Source: Deltaproteobacteria bacterium (GTDB lineage Bacteria > Myxococcota > UBA727 > VGSZ01). Taken from it: DNA of 64,000 nt. The stretch spans positions 186,001 through 250,000 of the forward strand of contig JACOUT010000003.1 in the NCBI GenBank assembly GCA_016177705.1, read 5' to 3'. The position numbers and the translations under genes are program-made. This document shows positions 12,707 through 23,976 of this stretch, piece after piece (the first letter of the stretch is position 1; each line of letters begins with the position of its first letter). The notes under the pieces were generated by a model. That model was not told the DNA's origin. It saw nothing but the letters and a program-made list of their open reading frames with translations, and made no database searches.

Positions 12707-13873
12707 TCACCGCGCGTCGACCACCCGCACCCGCGCGCCGTCGCGCGCCAGCGCCTCGAACCACCGCGCGATCGTCGCGGCATCGCTCGGCGCGCCATGC
12801 ACCCCGGGCGCGGTCCTGCCCGCGCGCAGATCGTCGACCGCGAACGTCGCCGGCAGGGACACCAGCGCCCCCATGGCGCTGCGCTCGGCGTTGCCGGCCT
12901 CGTCCATCACGTAGGCGCGATCGAACGCCGTGGAGCCATCCGGCCGCGTCGCCGACAAGCCGACGTAGAGCACCACGCGATCGGGCTCGTCCTCACCGTA
13001 CTGGTGCGCGCGCCACAGCTCGTCGGCGAGCGCGGCCAGCGCCTCGTCGCTCAAGGCGCCCACCTTGGCGAAGATGTCCCGCCACGCCGCCGACCAGCCG
13101 CCGAGGCGCAAGGTGCCGCGTACGAAGGTCTCGAGCGGCCACGCTTTGTCGAAGCCGTACTCCTCGACGTACGGCATCGAGTCACGGTTCGGGTAGGCCT
13201 CGAAGCTCTCCTTGCCGCTCGGCCCGTCGACGGTGAAGCGCTCGATCGCCTCCCAGACGCGCGGCACCTCGCGCACCGCGCCTTCCTTGAGCGCGCGCGC
13301 GGGCGAGCGCAGCGCGCGCAACACGCCGAGCGGCGACCAGGAGAACTTGTAGCGGAAGTCGTTGGCGAGCTTGGGAAAGCCGCCGCAATAGGAGCGGAAT
13401 GACAATCGATTGCGCGCGTCATAGCCCGAGGACGCGCGGTACTCGGCGACCAGCTTGTGCGCGAGCATGTGATCGAGGCCGGGGTCGAGGCCGCTCTCGT
13501 TGACCAGGCACAGCCCCTTGCCCTTGGCCTCGCCGTCGAGCGCGCGCATGGCGTCCGAGATGTAGCTGGTGGTGACCAGATGCGCGCCCGCGTCCAAGCA
13601 GACGCGCGCGATCTCGGGGTGCATGGGCGCCGGCAGCATCGAGACCACGATGTCGCCCTTGGCGAGCGCGGCCTTGAGCGTGGGCAGGTCGTAGGCGCGT
13701 ACGTCGGCGCTCGTCGTCATGCCGGCGAGCACCTGCCGCGCCTTGTCGACGGTGCGATTCCACAGGGTGAGCGGCAGCCGCTGCTTGGTCGTGGTCTGGG
13801 CGGCCAGGCGACGGATACCGGGGCCGGAGGAGAGGCCGGCGCCGAGCCAATGAACACGTGCGGTGCTGGTCAT
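12707..13873 (-). CDS. Saccharopine dehydrogenase family protein (LYS9-like), third gene of the operon
   Basis: 388 residues from ATG 13873, selected for the GAGGA site 7 nt upstream. The N-terminus has a Rossmann-like VHWLGAGLSSGPGIRRLA, then DIVVSMLPAPMHPEIARVCLDAGAHLVTTSYISDAM-type residues, NESGLDPGLDHMLA and SYCGGFP, all typical of saccharopine reductase/dehydrogenase (glutamate-forming). It follows the LYS1-like and LYS9-like genes on the same strand, so the operon holds two paralogous LYS9-like enzymes. Likely reaction: saccharopine + NAD(P)+ to glutamate and 2-aminoadipate semialdehyde, but the substrate of each paralogue is uncertain. Confidence 0.82.
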   Translation of the reverse strand: MTSTARVHWLGAGLSSGPGIRRLAAQTTTKQRLPLTLWNRTVDKARQVLAGMTTSADVRAYDLPTLKAALAKGDIVVSMLPAPMHPEIARVCLDAGAHLVTTSYISDAMRALDGEAKGKGLCLVNESGLDPGLDHMLAHKLVAEYRASSGYDARNRLSFRSYCGGFPKLANDFRYKFSWSPLGVLRALRSPARALKEGAVREVPRVWEAIERFTVDGPSGKESFEAYPNRDSMPYVEEYGFDKAWPLETFVRGTLRLGGWSAAWRDIFAKVGALSDEALAALADELWRAHQYGEDEPDRVVLYVGLSATRPDGSTAFDRAYVMDEAGNAERSAMGALVSLPATFAVDDLRAGRTAPGVHGAPSDAATIARWFEALARDGARVRVVDAR

Positions 13874-13910
13874 GTGCGTTCCTCGTTGGTCGTTTCCGTC
13901 GGCCGCGGCA

Positions 13911-14987
13911 TCAGCGCTGCGCGAGCTTGTCGCGGAACACCTGCTCGGCGCCACGCCAGACGGCGGAGCCCTGTGCCAGCTCCAGCAAATGCGGCAAGAG
14001 CTGCTCGGCGAAATCCTCGCTCGACTCGCGCGGCAACAGGCTCGGTAGGTGGTCGATGGCGACGACGTCGAGCGGCGCCACGTCGCCGCGTCCGCCGACG
14101 GCGCGCACGGTGGGCTGCTCCATGGTGGTGGTGTCCTCGTAAAGCGGCACCGGGTTGTAGGGCGAATGCGGATCGCAACTGACGTCGGCGATGACGCGCA
14201 AGCGGCGCCGCGCGCCGGCGTTGACGATCTGCTCGCGTGTCACGAATGGCTTCATCGCGCCCATGACCAACACCGCGTTGACGAACAGCTCGTGCGTCAG
14301 GATGGCGTCGAAGGGTCCGCCCGCGCGGGTCTCCTCCAGGTCCCACGACGTCACCGGCGCGCCCAGCGCTCCGAGCAGCGTGGCGGCGCCACTGCCCGAG
14401 CGCCCCTTGGCGCCGAGCACGATCGACGTCGGCGCCGGCTGGTCGCCGAGCGCGGCTTTGCACGCCTCGATCAGGCGCTCGCGCGATGGCCAGGGGCGTA
14501 CCGCGCCGAGCGCGCCAGGCGTCCCCGCGCGCTGGTGCGCCACCGCGAGCACGCCCACGGCCGCCCCGACGTAGCCCGCCCAGTAGCCGAAGGCCGCCAC
14601 ACGCCTGCCGTCGTCGCGCTTGAGGTACTCGAGGTCGAAGAGCGTGCCGCCGCCCTGCGCGAAGCGGCCGAGCAGCTCGCGCCAGCCCTTCTGCTCCTTG
14701 AAGGCGTGCGCGAAGTAGACGTGACGGTGCACGAGCGGCGCGGTGTCGGCGGGTAGCTCCTTGATGCCGAGGATGACCGCGTCCTTGGGTGCCGCGGCCC
14801 ATGCGCCGGTCTCGACGATGGCGGCGCCGCACGCGGCGTAGTCGGCGTCGGCGAAGATGCGTCCGGTGCTCCGCTCGACCGTGAGGCGCACACCGGCGTC
14901 GCGCAGACGCTTGGCGCCGGCCGGCGTCACCGGCGCGCGCTCCTCACCCGGCTTGCTCTCGGCGCGCAGCCACAGGTGCAAGGTCAT
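13911..14987 (-). CDS. Saccharopine dehydrogenase, L-lysine-forming (LYS1-like)
   Basis: 358 residues. The alanine dehydrogenase/PNT-type N-terminus reads HLWLRAESKPGEERAPVTPAGAKRL (start of it at residue 3), followed by GIKELP, HVYFAHAFKEQKGW and TLFDLEYLKRDDGRRVAAFGYWAGYVGAA. The middle has IVLGAKGRSGSGAA for NAD binding, and SCDPHSPYNPVPLYEDTTT near residue 268 completes the family pattern. It links lysine and 2-oxoglutarate to saccharopine. Its ATG overlaps the stop of the upstream 14984 gene (ATGA), and the next gene starts 37 bp downstream. Confidence 0.88.
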   Translation of the reverse strand: MTLHLWLRAESKPGEERAPVTPAGAKRLRDAGVRLTVERSTGRIFADADYAACGAAIVETGAWAAAPKDAVILGIKELPADTAPLVHRHVYFAHAFKEQKGWRELLGRFAQGGGTLFDLEYLKRDDGRRVAAFGYWAGYVGAAVGVLAVAHQRAGTPGALGAVRPWPSRERLIEACKAALGDQPAPTSIVLGAKGRSGSGAATLLGALGAPVTSWDLEETRAGGPFDAILTHELFVNAVLVMGAMKPFVTREQIVNAGARRRLRVIADVSCDPHSPYNPVPLYEDTTTMEQPTVRAVGGRGDVAPLDVVAIDHLPSLLPRESSEDFAEQLLPHLLELAQGSAVWRGAEQVFRDKLAQR

Positions 14988-16153
14988 GCGCGCGACCCAT
15001 CGCCCGCGTCGTCGAGCACCTGGCTGCTCGCGTGGTAGCGCACGCCGCGTTCACCGAGCTGCGCCATCAGGTCGTCGACCAGGCCGGGGACGGTGGCGAG
15101 CTTCTCGGGCGGCAACACGCCTTTGGCAGTGATGCGCCCGTCGAGCACGCGGCGCGCCACGATGGTGGCGGGGAACGCGGTGGTGCGCGACATTGAGCGA
15201 TAGCCGGTCTGCGGGTCGTAGCGGTCGAACAAGTCCCAGCGCAAGCGGACGCGCTTGCCGTCCTTCGTGCCCACGGCCTCGACGCGCATCACCGTCAGGT
15301 CGGCCTCGCCCTCCTCGAAGGTCCATTTGGGGAACAGCAGCGCCGCGGTGACGTCGAGCGGACGCACGGCGGCACCCTTGACCGTGATCGGCTCCTTGGC
15401 AAAGAAGCCGGTCTCGCGCAGCACGCGCATGAGCGCGATGTGCCCGGGGTAGCGCAGCGTGCGCTCGCGCATGTGCGGCACCTTGAGCGTGAAGGCCAGG
15501 CTGCGCAGGCCGTCGGTGTTGAACGCCTCGAGTGTGCCGAGGCCGGCGAATTCGACCAGCTCGGGCTCGGACAGCGCCTCTTTGACCACCAGCTTGCCGC
15601 CCTCGACGATGCGTGAGGGCCGCACGTACTCTTCAATGACGTCGTGGGGCGCGAAGCCCGCCTTGTACTCGTAGGGCCAGCGTCGCTCGGCGGGCAGGCC
15701 GCCCACCATGATGTCGAGGTGCTCGCACGGTGACAGCACCAGGGCCGCGTAGCCCGCGAGCAGGTTCGACATGCCGGGCGCCACGCCGCAATCGACCACC
15801 GCCGTCACGCCGTGCTCCCGCGCCAAGGCGTCGTACTGCAGCGCGTCGTCGGCCATGAACGAGATGTCGACGTAGGGCTTGTGCGCCTCGATGACGGCGC
15901 GCAGCGTCTGTAAGCCGATCACGGACGAGAGCGCGCCGAGCACGATGTCGGCGTCGGCTACCGCGCTCTTGACCGCTGACGGGTCGCCGAGGTCGCAGCG
16001 GCGCACGGCCACGCCGTGCTTGTCGCGCACGCGCGTCAGCGCAGCCTCGCGCGCGTCGACGACGGTGACGCGCAGACCGGGGTCGCGCGCCAGGTCCATG
16101 GCCATGGCGGAGCCCACCATGCCCCCACCGAGGATCACTGCGTGGTTCGTCAT
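14984..16153 (-). CDS. Saccharopine dehydrogenase, C-terminal/LYS9-like
   Basis: 389 residues from ATG 16153. It starts with a textbook Rossmann motif (AVILGGGMVGSAMAMDLA). YVDISFMADDALQYDALA, VDCGVAPGMSNLLAG, GGLP and YKAGFAPHDVIEEYVRP segments follow, all of the saccharopine dehydrogenase catalytic family. It is the first gene of the three-gene operon and is coupled by ATGA to the LYS1-like gene. Together they can interconvert lysine and aminoadipate semialdehyde, most plausibly lysine breakdown. It diverges from the histidine kinase gene with about 106 bp between starts. Confidence 0.87.
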   Translation of the reverse strand: MTNHAVILGGGMVGSAMAMDLARDPGLRVTVVDAREAALTRVRDKHGVAVRRCDLGDPSAVKSAVADADIVLGALSSVIGLQTLRAVIEAHKPYVDISFMADDALQYDALAREHGVTAVVDCGVAPGMSNLLAGYAALVLSPCEHLDIMVGGLPAERRWPYEYKAGFAPHDVIEEYVRPSRIVEGGKLVVKEALSEPELVEFAGLGTLEAFNTDGLRSLAFTLKVPHMRERTLRYPGHIALMRVLRETGFFAKEPITVKGAAVRPLDVTAALLFPKWTFEEGEADLTVMRVEAVGTKDGKRVRLRWDLFDRYDPQTGYRSMSRTTAFPATIVARRVLDGRITAKGVLPPEKLATVPGLVDDLMAQLGERGVRYHASSQVLDDAGDGSRA

Positions 16154-16259
16154 CGTGCGGACCGTAGTCGACCCCAAGAAGAAGAAAAGGAGGGGCGGCG
16201 CCCCTTGCTTGCCGCTCGGAGATTCCCGAGCATCGGGCGTGGCCGGCCAACGGCAGAGC

Positions 16260-17864
<1,605 letters not shown>

Positions 17865-17982
17865 TCCTCCGCTTGCGCGCGTCCGCCGCGACACACGCGG
17901 GTGCGTCCCTGCTGCCACACCGGCGCAGCGCTCGATCGGGTGCAACGTGGTCCTGCGCGCGCCTCGCGTGGGCGCGGGCCTT

Positions 17983-18006
17983 GCTGACAGGACAGCGGTC
18001 GTCAGC
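17983..18006. promoter_or_regulatory. Inverted repeat upstream of the CreD-like gene
   Basis: GCTGAC (17983-17988) and GTCAGC (18001-18006) are perfect inverted arms separated by 12 bp, ending 14 bp before ATG 18021 and next to the CAGGAG ribosome site. It could be an operator or an mRNA hairpin over the leader; short arms make chance possible. The rest of 17865-17982 shows no clear feature. Confidence 0.3.
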
Positions 18007-18020
18007 ACAGGAGTACCGCC

Positions 18021-19301
18021 ATGACCCCCATCCGCCTCGTCGCCATCGGCTTCATCTTCTTCTGCACGGCCATCGCGTGGATGGTGCTCGGCTCCACCGT
18101 GACCGCCCGGAGCGGCGAGGCCGACGGCAGCCTGCGCGCCGAGGTCGAACAGCTTTGGGGCGGCGAGCACCTGCAGCGCGCGCCGGTGGCGGCGATGATG
18201 ACGCACGACGTCGAGCGCGCCATCCCCCACTTCAAGGACGGCAAGCAGGTGGGTACGCACAACGAGATCGTGCGGCGCGACCGGGAACGACGTCCGATCG
18301 CGCTCGTCAAGAGCGAGGTGCGCGCCGCGCTCGACCTCGAGCATCGGAGGAAAGGCCTGCTGTGGTTCCCCACCTACGGCGTCGGCTTCGAAGGCCACTA
18401 CCGCTTCGAGAACGACAGCGGCGAGCGCGGCGACGCCGACATCGCCTTCACCTTTCCCTCGGCGCAGGGCGTCTACGACGGCTTCGTCTTCAAGGTGAAC
18501 GGCCGCGAGGCCCCCGCGGTCACCGATCTGTCGCGCGGCGCCGTGCTGCGCGTGCCGCTCGAGGCGGGCCAGCAGGTTGACGTCGACGTCGCCTATCGCT
18601 CGCGCGGCATCGGCACCTGGAGCTACTGGTTCGGCGACGGCGTCTCGCAGGTGAAGGACTTCTCGCTCACGCTCGCGACCAACGTGGCCGACGTCGACTT
18701 CCCGAACGGCTCGATGTCGCCGTCGACGCGCGCCGGCACCACGCTCGGTTGGGCCTTCCAGAACCTGGTCACCGGCCAGCACATCGCCGTCGAGCTGCCG
18801 AGCCGCCTCAACCCGGGACCGGTGGCGGCGCGCATCTCCTACTTCGCGCCGGTCAGCCTGCTGTTCTTCTTCACCGTCATGGTGATCTTGGGCGTGGTCA
18901 AGAACCGGAACCTGCACCCGATGAACTACTTCTTCCTGGCAGCAGCGTTCTTCGCGTTCCACCTGTTGCTCGCCTATCTCGTCGACGTGGTGGACATCTT
19001 CGCGGCCTTTGGCGTCTCGGCCGCCGTCAGCGTGGCGCTGGTGGTCAGCTACCTGCGCATCGTCATGGGACAGCGCGCCGCTTGGCTGCAGGCGGCCGTG
19101 GCCCAGTTGATCTTCCTGGTGGTTTTCTCCTGCGCCTTCTTCGTCGAAGGGCAGACCGGCTTGAGCGTCGCCATCGGCGCCACCGCCACGCTGTTCGTGC
19201 TCATGCAGCTCACCGCGCGCGTGAAGTGGGCCGAGGTGTTCTCGAGCGGCCCGCCGACGGCGGGCAGCTCCGGGCTGCCGGTGGGCCTGCCGCGCGCGTG
19301 A
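18021..19301 (+). CDS. CreD-like inner membrane protein
   Basis: 426 residues. One N-terminal hydrophobic segment (residues 5-25) precedes a large extracytoplasmic beta-rich region (about 30-270), then six hydrophobic segments. The NLHPMNYFFLAAAFFAFHLLLAYLVD stretch starting near residue 296 resembles the membrane part of CreD family proteins, and the periplasmic segment RSRGIGTWSYWFGDG is also CreD-like. CreD is linked to envelope-stress and beta-lactam responses in Enterobacteria; its molecular function is not settled. No creBC pair is adjacent, although a hybrid kinase gene lies just upstream. RBS AGGAG fits ATG 18021. Confidence 0.5.
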   Translation: MTPIRLVAIGFIFFCTAIAWMVLGSTVTARSGEADGSLRAEVEQLWGGEHLQRAPVAAMMTHDVERAIPHFKDGKQVGTHNEIVRRDRERRPIALVKSEVRAALDLEHRRKGLLWFPTYGVGFEGHYRFENDSGERGDADIAFTFPSAQGVYDGFVFKVNGREAPAVTDLSRGAVLRVPLEAGQQVDVDVAYRSRGIGTWSYWFGDGVSQVKDFSLTLATNVADVDFPNGSMSPSTRAGTTLGWAFQNLVTGQHIAVELPSRLNPGPVAARISYFAPVSLLFFFTVMVILGVVKNRNLHPMNYFFLAAAFFAFHLLLAYLVDVVDIFAAFGVSAAVSVALVVSYLRIVMGQRAAWLQAAVAQLIFLVVFSCAFFVEGQTGLSVAIGATATLFVLMQLTARVKWAEVFSSGPPTAGSSGLPVGLPRA

Positions 19302-19311
19302 CGGGCAGCGG

Positions 19312-20109
19312 TCAGCCAGCGCCGGCTCGTCGCAGCTCGGTCGGCGTCTTGCCGGTGGCGCGCTTGACCGCCGTGCTCAGGTGCTGCGTCGAGGAGTAGC
19401 CGGCGTCGATGGCGATGGCGGTAAAGGGCGACGCGCTCATGGTGATTCGCTCGAGCGCGTGCGCCAGGCGTGCTTCGGCCTGCAGCGTCGTGTAGCTCGT
19501 CTGTTGCTCCGTCAAGCGGCGCTGCAGCGTGCGCGCCGACAGGCCGAGCTGGCGCGCCGCCTCGGCCAACGAGGCACGCGGCGCGTGCCGCAGCAACGCT
19601 CGCACCGCGCCGATGAGCGGGCTGCCGGCAGCGTCGTCGATGGCCCGCGCCAAGGCGGCCGGGAACGTGCCATCGGCGACGCCGAGGCGCGACAAGCCGG
19701 CCGCCACGTCGGTGACCAGCGCCACCGGGTAGGGACGCTCGAGCACGTCGTAGAAGCCGGCCACCACCGCGCCCTCGAAGCCGCTCGGGCGTACCAGCGC
19801 GAGCGCGGTGACCTGGCGTGCGAGCTGCTCGCGCGTGTTGGCGACGTAGCGCTGAAACACTGCGAAGCCGGCCGCGTCCGCGCCGGTCAGGCGCGTCGTG
19901 TCGACGAGCGAGACGTGGGGCGGCACACCGGGCACCAGCTCGAGGCGCAGCGCCTCGATGAGCGGCGGCACCTCCTCGGCCTCGACGCGTCCCCACAGGG
20001 CGAAGCCCCAGAAGGTCGGCGAGCGACAGAAGGCGAGCCAGTGCGCGCCGGCCAGGCAGCGCCCGACCGGGCGCCGCGCGAACTCGGAGAACGACGCAGC
20101 TCGCTCCAT
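19312..20109 (-). CDS. AraC-family transcriptional regulator
   Basis: 265 residues from ATG 20109 (GGGGTGG upstream). The N-terminal ~150 residues form an AraC-type effector-binding region. The C-terminal two helix-turn-helix motifs read SLAEAARQLGLSARTLQRRLTE (first) and FTAIAIDAGYSSTQHLSTAVKRATG (second), ending in the usual TPTELRR. It is divergent from the U32-DAHP synthase operon (120 bp between starts) and convergent with the CreD-like gene, so either side could be a target. The effector is unknown. Confidence 0.85.
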   Translation of the reverse strand: MERAASFSEFARRPVGRCLAGAHWLAFCRSPTFWGFALWGRVEAEEVPPLIEALRLELVPGVPPHVSLVDTTRLTGADAAGFAVFQRYVANTREQLARQVTALALVRPSGFEGAVVAGFYDVLERPYPVALVTDVAAGLSRLGVADGTFPAALARAIDDAAGSPLIGAVRALLRHAPRASLAEAARQLGLSARTLQRRLTEQQTSYTTLQAEARLAHALERITMSASPFTAIAIDAGYSSTQHLSTAVKRATGKTPTELRRAGAG

Positions 20110-20229
20110 GCCACCCCGCGGCGCCACGTCGCCGGCGCGCGAGCCTCGGACGCCAGGCGCACTCGTCAACGGGGCGGGCCGGCACCCGTAGGCCGTAGAT
20201 CACGGCGACCCGTCTGCTACTGAAGGGCC

Positions 20230-22701
20230 ATGCGCCCCGAGGTGCTCGCCCCCGCCGGCGACGAGGAGTGTCTGCAGGCCGCCGTCAGGTCCGGCGCCGA
20301 CGCCGTCTACTTCGGCGTGCAGGGCTTCAACGCGCGCGCGCGCGCCACCAACTTCTCGCTCGACGAGCTGCCGCGCGTGCTCGGCGAGCTGCACGCCGCC
20401 GGCGTCAAGGGCTACCTGACGCTCAACACGCTGGTGTTCGATCACGAGCTCGGCGACGTCGAGCGCACGCTGCGGGCCGCGGCCGGCGCCGGCGCCGACG
20501 CCGTCATCGTGCAGGACCTCGGCGTGCTGCGCCTCGCCCGCGCCGTCGCGCCGACGCTGCCGGTGCATGCCTCGACGCAGATGACCTGCACCGACGCGGC
20601 CTCGATCGCGCTGGCGGCGAGCCTGGGCGCTGCGCGCGTGGTGGTGGCGCGCGAGCTGTCGCTCGACGATCTCGCGGCCATTCGCGCCGCCACCGACGTC
20701 GAGCTCGAGGTCTTCGTCCACGGCGCGCTCTGCGTCTCCTACTCGGGGCAGTGCCTGACCAGCGAGGCCATCGGCGGTCGCTCCGCCAACCGCGGCGCAT
20801 GCGCGCAGGCATGCCGCCTGCCCTACGAGCTGGTGGTCGACGGCGCGCTGCGTGAGCTCGGCGACGTCGCCCACCTGCTATCGCCGCAAGACCTGGAGGC
20901 GAGCGCGCTCGTGCCCGAGCTGGCGCGGCTCGGCGTCGCCTCGCTCAAGATCGAGGGCCGCCTAAAAGGCCCAAGCTACGTCGCGGCCGCCGTGCGCCTC
21001 TACCGCGCCGCCGTCGACGCGCTCGACGCCGACGACGATGCCGCCCGCCCGCTCGATCAACGTCGCCGCGACGCCGTGCAGTGCTACTCGCGCGGCTCGG
21101 GGCCGGGCTTTCTGCGCGGCGTCGACCACCAACGGCTGGTCGAGGGGCGCACCTGTGAGCACCGCGGCCTCGTGCTCGGCGAGCTGCAGCGCGTGGTGCG
21201 CGCACGCGGGCGGTGCTGGCTCGAGCTCGCGACCAGTGAGCCGGTGGCGCGCGGCGACGGCCTGTTCATCGAGGGCGGCCGCGCCGGCGACGGTGAGCGC
21301 GGCGGGCGCGTCTGGGACGTCGTCACTGAGGGTACATGCACGCAGCTCTGGCTCGGACCCGACGTCGACGTCGAGCACCTCGGCGCCGGCCGACGCGTCT
21401 TCAAGAACGACGACCCGGCGCTCGACAAGCGGCTGCGCGCCGAGCTCGATCGGGACCGCTGGCGCGAGCGCGTCGACGTAACGGTGCGTGGGCGCGCGGG
21501 TGAACCGCTCGTGCTCGAAGCGACGAGCGCGCGCGGCCTGCACGCGCAGGTCGAGAGCGACACGGCGCTCGCGGTCGCGCACACGCGCCCGCTCGACGAG
21601 GCCACGCTCGCCGACAAGCTCGGCAAGCTCGGCGACACGCCCTACCGCCTGGGCGCGCTCGACGTTCGGCTCGAGGGCGCGGTCACGCTGCCGCTCTCCT
21701 CGCTCAACCGCGCGCGCCGCGCGCTCGCCGAGGCGCTGGCCCTGTCCGGCGCGCGCGCGTGGCCCACGACGTCGACGTGCGCCGGCGATCTGTTGACGTG
21801 CCCGAGCCCAGCCGCGCGCGTCCCCGACGCCGGTTTGTTCGTGCCCATACTGATGGCGCTCTGTCGCTCGCTCACGCAGGCGCGCGCCGCGCTCGCGGCC
21901 GGCGCCGACGGCGTCTACCTCGACCTATTGGCGCTCACCGGCACCGGCGCCGCGGTGCGCGCGTTGCGCGCCGAGGGGGCGCGCGTGGTCGGGGTCGCGC
22001 TGCCGCGCGTGCAGAAGCCGGGCGAGCAGAAGATCGGCGCCTTCCTGCGCGGGCTTTCGCCCGACGCACTCTTGGTGCGCAGCCTGGGCGCGCTCGCCGA
22101 GCTACCGCCGCGCGCTCATGAGGGTGCTCGGCCGCTCCTGGTCGGCGACTTCTCGCTCAACGCGGCAAACCACCTGGCCGCGGCCATGTTGCTCGAGCGC
22201 CTCGACGTCGTCACGCCGAGCTACGACCTCGATGAGCGCCAGCTCGCCGCCCTCTTGACGGGCGGGCTCGGGCCGCAGCTCGAGCTGCCGCTGCACCAGC
22301 CCCTGCCGCTCTTTCACACCGAGCACTGCCTGTTCGCAGCGCTGCTGTCGTCGGGCAGCGACCACACCTCCTGCGGCCGGCCGTGCGAACGCCACGTCGT
22401 CAGCCTACGCGATCGCATCGGCCTGGAGCTGCCGGTGGAGGCGGACGTCGGCTGCCGCAACACCGTCTTCCACGCGCGCGCGCAGAGCGCCGCGGCGCTG
22501 GTCGGGCGCGCGCAGGCGGCCCGCGTGCGGCGCTTCCGCGTCGAGCTGGTGCGCGAGCCCGACGCCGAGGTCACGCGCATCGTGCGCGGCTACCGCGCGC
22601 TGCTCGACGGCACCATCGACGCGCGCGCGCTGGCGCGTCAGCTCGGCGGGCCGACCGGCGTGGTCAAGGGCAGCTTGCGCGTGCTCGAGGAGGCGCGATG
22701 A
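20230..22701 (+). CDS. U32 family peptidase with DUF3656-like region (RlhA-type)
   Basis: 823 residues, the long form of the family. It begins RPEVLAPAGDEECLQAAVRSGADAVYFG. The U32 signature EVFVHGALCVSYSGQC (about 161-176) follows, with Cys-rich GRSANRGACAQACRLPY just after, which may hold an Fe-S site. The middle ~300 residues fit the DUF3656 beta-rich insert, and the C-terminus has a second Cys cluster (TSCGRPCERH). Characterised relatives such as RlhA take part in hydroxylation of 23S rRNA; others are called collagenase-like. Proteolysis should not be assumed. Its stop overlaps the next ATG. Confidence 0.85.
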   Translation: MRPEVLAPAGDEECLQAAVRSGADAVYFGVQGFNARARATNFSLDELPRVLGELHAAGVKGYLTLNTLVFDHELGDVERTLRAAAGAGADAVIVQDLGVLRLARAVAPTLPVHASTQMTCTDAASIALAASLGAARVVVARELSLDDLAAIRAATDVELEVFVHGALCVSYSGQCLTSEAIGGRSANRGACAQACRLPYELVVDGALRELGDVAHLLSPQDLEASALVPELARLGVASLKIEGRLKGPSYVAAAVRLYRAAVDALDADDDAARPLDQRRRDAVQCYSRGSGPGFLRGVDHQRLVEGRTCEHRGLVLGELQRVVRARGRCWLELATSEPVARGDGLFIEGGRAGDGERGGRVWDVVTEGTCTQLWLGPDVDVEHLGAGRRVFKNDDPALDKRLRAELDRDRWRERVDVTVRGRAGEPLVLEATSARGLHAQVESDTALAVAHTRPLDEATLADKLGKLGDTPYRLGALDVRLEGAVTLPLSSLNRARRALAEALALSGARAWPTTSTCAGDLLTCPSPAARVPDAGLFVPILMALCRSLTQARAALAAGADGVYLDLLALTGTGAAVRALRAEGARVVGVALPRVQKPGEQKIGAFLRGLSPDALLVRSLGALAELPPRAHEGARPLLVGDFSLNAANHLAAAMLLERLDVVTPSYDLDERQLAALLTGGLGPQLELPLHQPLPLFHTEHCLFAALLSSGSDHTSCGRPCERHVVSLRDRIGLELPVEADVGCRNTVFHARAQSAAALVGRAQAARVRRFRVELVREPDAEVTRIVRGYRALLDGTIDARALARQLGGPTGVVKGSLRVLEEAR

Positions 22702-23888
22702 GCGACGCCATCCCCGGCCTGCGCCTGTTGGCGCGCGATGCCGCCAACCCCGATGACGGCGCCTTCGTCGAGAACGGCGTGCGCCTGGGCGGCGGCAGCT
22801 TCCACGTCATCGCCGGGCTGTGCGCGGTCGACACGCGCGAGAACATCGAGCGCGCCTTCGCGGCGCTCGAGCGCGCGGGTGTGGTGACGGCGCGCGCCGG
22901 CGCGTGGAAGCCGCGCACCAGCCCCTACGACTTCCAGGGGCGCGGCGCCGCCTGCCTGCCCGAGGTCTTCGAGGCGGCGGGCAAGCACGGCATCCGCTTG
23001 GTCGCCATGGAGGTGACGCGCGCGGCGCACCTCGACGACATCGCGCGCGCGCTCGACCTGGCCGGCAAGCCCACCTCGGTGCTGGTGCAGATCGGCACAC
23101 GCAACGCGCAGAACTTCGAGCTCCTGAAAGAAGTGGGAGCGCAGCAGCGCTTCCCCGTGCTGGTCAAGCGCGGCATGGGCATCACGCTCGCCGAGTCGCT
23201 GCTCGCCGCCGAGTACGTCGCGCAGGCCGGCAACGCGCGCGTCTGCTTCTGCCTGCGCGGTGTGCGCACGCACCTCGGTGAGCCGCAGCGAAACCTGGTC
23301 GACTTCGCGCACGTACCTGCCCTCAAGCGGCTCACCCGCATGCCGGTGTGCGCCGACCCGTCGCATGCCGTCGGCCCCCGGGTGCGCAGCCCGGCCGGCC
23401 TCGACGACCTGCATCACGTCGCCGCGCAGGCGGTGATCGCCGGCGCCGACCTGCTGCTGGTCGACGTGCACCCGCGCCCCGACCAGGCGCTGGTCGACGG
23501 CCCGCAGGCGCTGACGCTCGACGAGCTGCCGCGCTTCCTGGCCGACGTGAACATCGCGCGCGCGGCCTACGAGGAGCGGCGGCGCGCGGCCGCCTCCATT
23601 CCGGCGCCGCCCGCTGCGGACGCGGCCGTCTCGTTTGAAGCCCTGCGCCGCCGCTTCGAGGCCATCGACAGCACGTTGATCGCCCTGCTCGCCGAGCGCA
23701 TGGCGGCCTCGCGCGCCATGGTGCACGCCAAGCACGCGCTCGCGCACCCCGTGGTCGACCCCGCGCGCGAGCGCGATGCTGCCGTGGCGCGTCGCGCGCT
23801 CGGCGACAAGCTCGGCGTCGACGGCGAGCTGCTCGAGCGCCTGTTCGCCGAGGTGGTCGAGTGGTCGCGCCGGCTGCAGGGCGGCTGA
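22698..23888 (+). CDS. 3-deoxy-7-phosphoheptulonate synthase fused to chorismate mutase
   Basis: 396 residues from ATG 22698, which overlaps the stop of the U32 gene (ATGA). Residues about 1-285 are a type I-beta DAHP synthase ([47 protein letters not shown]). Residues about 310-396 are an AroQ chorismate mutase ([27 protein letters not shown]). One enzyme makes the first shikimate intermediate while the mutase directs chorismate to phenylalanine and tyrosine; the mutase may serve as the allosteric sensor. Here the mutase is C-terminal, opposite to the Bacillus arrangement. Confidence 0.92.
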   Translation: MSDAIPGLRLLARDAANPDDGAFVENGVRLGGGSFHVIAGLCAVDTRENIERAFAALERAGVVTARAGAWKPRTSPYDFQGRGAACLPEVFEAAGKHGIRLVAMEVTRAAHLDDIARALDLAGKPTSVLVQIGTRNAQNFELLKEVGAQQRFPVLVKRGMGITLAESLLAAEYVAQAGNARVCFCLRGVRTHLGEPQRNLVDFAHVPALKRLTRMPVCADPSHAVGPRVRSPAGLDDLHHVAAQAVIAGADLLLVDVHPRPDQALVDGPQALTLDELPRFLADVNIARAAYEERRRAAASIPAPPAADAAVSFEALRRRFEAIDSTLIALLAERMAASRAMVHAKHALAHPVVDPARERDAAVARRALGDKLGVDGELLERLFAEVVEWSRRLQGG

Positions 23889-23976
23889 GCCAGCGGGCTT
23901 GTCCGTCGATCGACCGAAGGCCGACGCCCGAAGCGGCCCTTGGTAGCTCCCGCGATAGTGCGCCGCGGAGGACACG

